This document shows positions 6,598 to 6,703 of a DNA stretch of 6,703 nucleotides, piece by piece (positions within the stretch are counted from its first letter, which is position 1; each line of letters starts with the position of its first letter). Location: the NCBI GenBank assembly GCA_025061865.1, contig JANXAA010000121.1:1-6703 (forward strand). The letters run 5' to 3'. The notes beneath the pieces are model-generated. The model ran no database searches. It was given only the letters and a program-made list of their open reading frames with translations, and was not told the DNA's origin. The DNA comes from Acidobacteriota bacterium (GTDB taxonomy: Bacteria; Acidobacteriota; HRBIN11). Position numbers and translations under genes: made by a program.

Positions 6598-6703
6598 ATG
6601 CGACCTGAGACGCATGTCTGGGAATCGGATGCGCCCGAGACGACCGAGCGGCTGGCCGCCGAGCTGGCCAGCCGGCTAGAGGGTTCGGAGAATCTCCTCC
6701 TGA
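6598..6703 (+). CDS. tsaE: Probable TsaE (tRNA t6A biosynthesis ATPase), N-terminus only
   Basis: Thirty-five codons are visible before the right edge, with no stop. The residues ESDAPETTERLAAELASRL followed by EGSENLLL match the TsaE (YjeE) start: a polar strand, an (E)xT motif, a helix of the LAxxLAxxL type, then a hydrophobic strand leading to the Walker A loop. That loop (GDLGAGKT in the family) would fall just past the edge and is not seen. TsaE binds ATP and works with TsaB and TsaD to make N6-threonylcarbamoyladenosine on tRNAs. The ATG at 6598 gives the usual short N-terminus. An in-frame ATG at 6568 would add ten basic residues, and TTG (6550) and GTG (6520) are also possible. None has a good SD. 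The gene is transcribed divergently from the exporter. With so little sequence the call rests on pattern only. Confidence 0.55.
   Translation, partial: MRPETHVWESDAPETTERLAAELASRLEGSENLLL

Overview
The window is GC-rich bacterial DNA carrying four protein-coding genes. Two are complete and one is cut at each edge. There are no rRNA, tRNA, IS or CRISPR signals. Nothing here fixes the taxon. High GC, an alpha-2-macroglobulin (normally a periplasmic or envelope protein of diderm bacteria), a HemY-type porphyrinogen oxidase and almost no recognisable Shine-Dalgarno sequences fit an uncultivated or thermophilic-type diderm, but that is inference.

Layout, left to right. (1) Bases 2-3406 (+) hold the C-terminal two-thirds or so of a large bacterial alpha-2-macroglobulin. 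The frame is open through the left edge, so the GTG at 83 is not the real start. The protein keeps its thioester motif (GCFEQ). At the bait-region position it carries an unusual insert that looks like the globular part of a type II secretion pseudopilin (GspG). (2) Bases 3405-3471 are an intergenic composite of degenerate 8-mer and 7-mer repeats. (3) Bases 3517-4860 (-) are a HemY-type protoporphyrinogen/coproporphyrinogen oxidase, convergent with the first gene. (4) Bases 4861-5019 hold a second, longer copy of the same composite repeat, on the other strand. (5) Bases 4982-6295 (-) are an MFS_3 (EntS-like) exporter, probably cotranscribed with hemY. (6) Bases 6296-6597 are a divergent intergenic region with a possible promoter and two dyads. 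(7) From about 6598 (+) to the right edge lies the N-terminus of a probable TsaE.

How the genes work together: the exporter and the heme-pathway oxidase are probably one transcription unit running leftward. No direct functional link to the macroglobulin (envelope protease defence) or TsaE (tRNA t6A synthesis) is visible. The most notable features are the pseudopilin-like insert in the macroglobulin and the ordered composite repeat. The repeat follows both an upstream + gene and an upstream - gene, contains both stop codons, and forms the whole leader of hemY.
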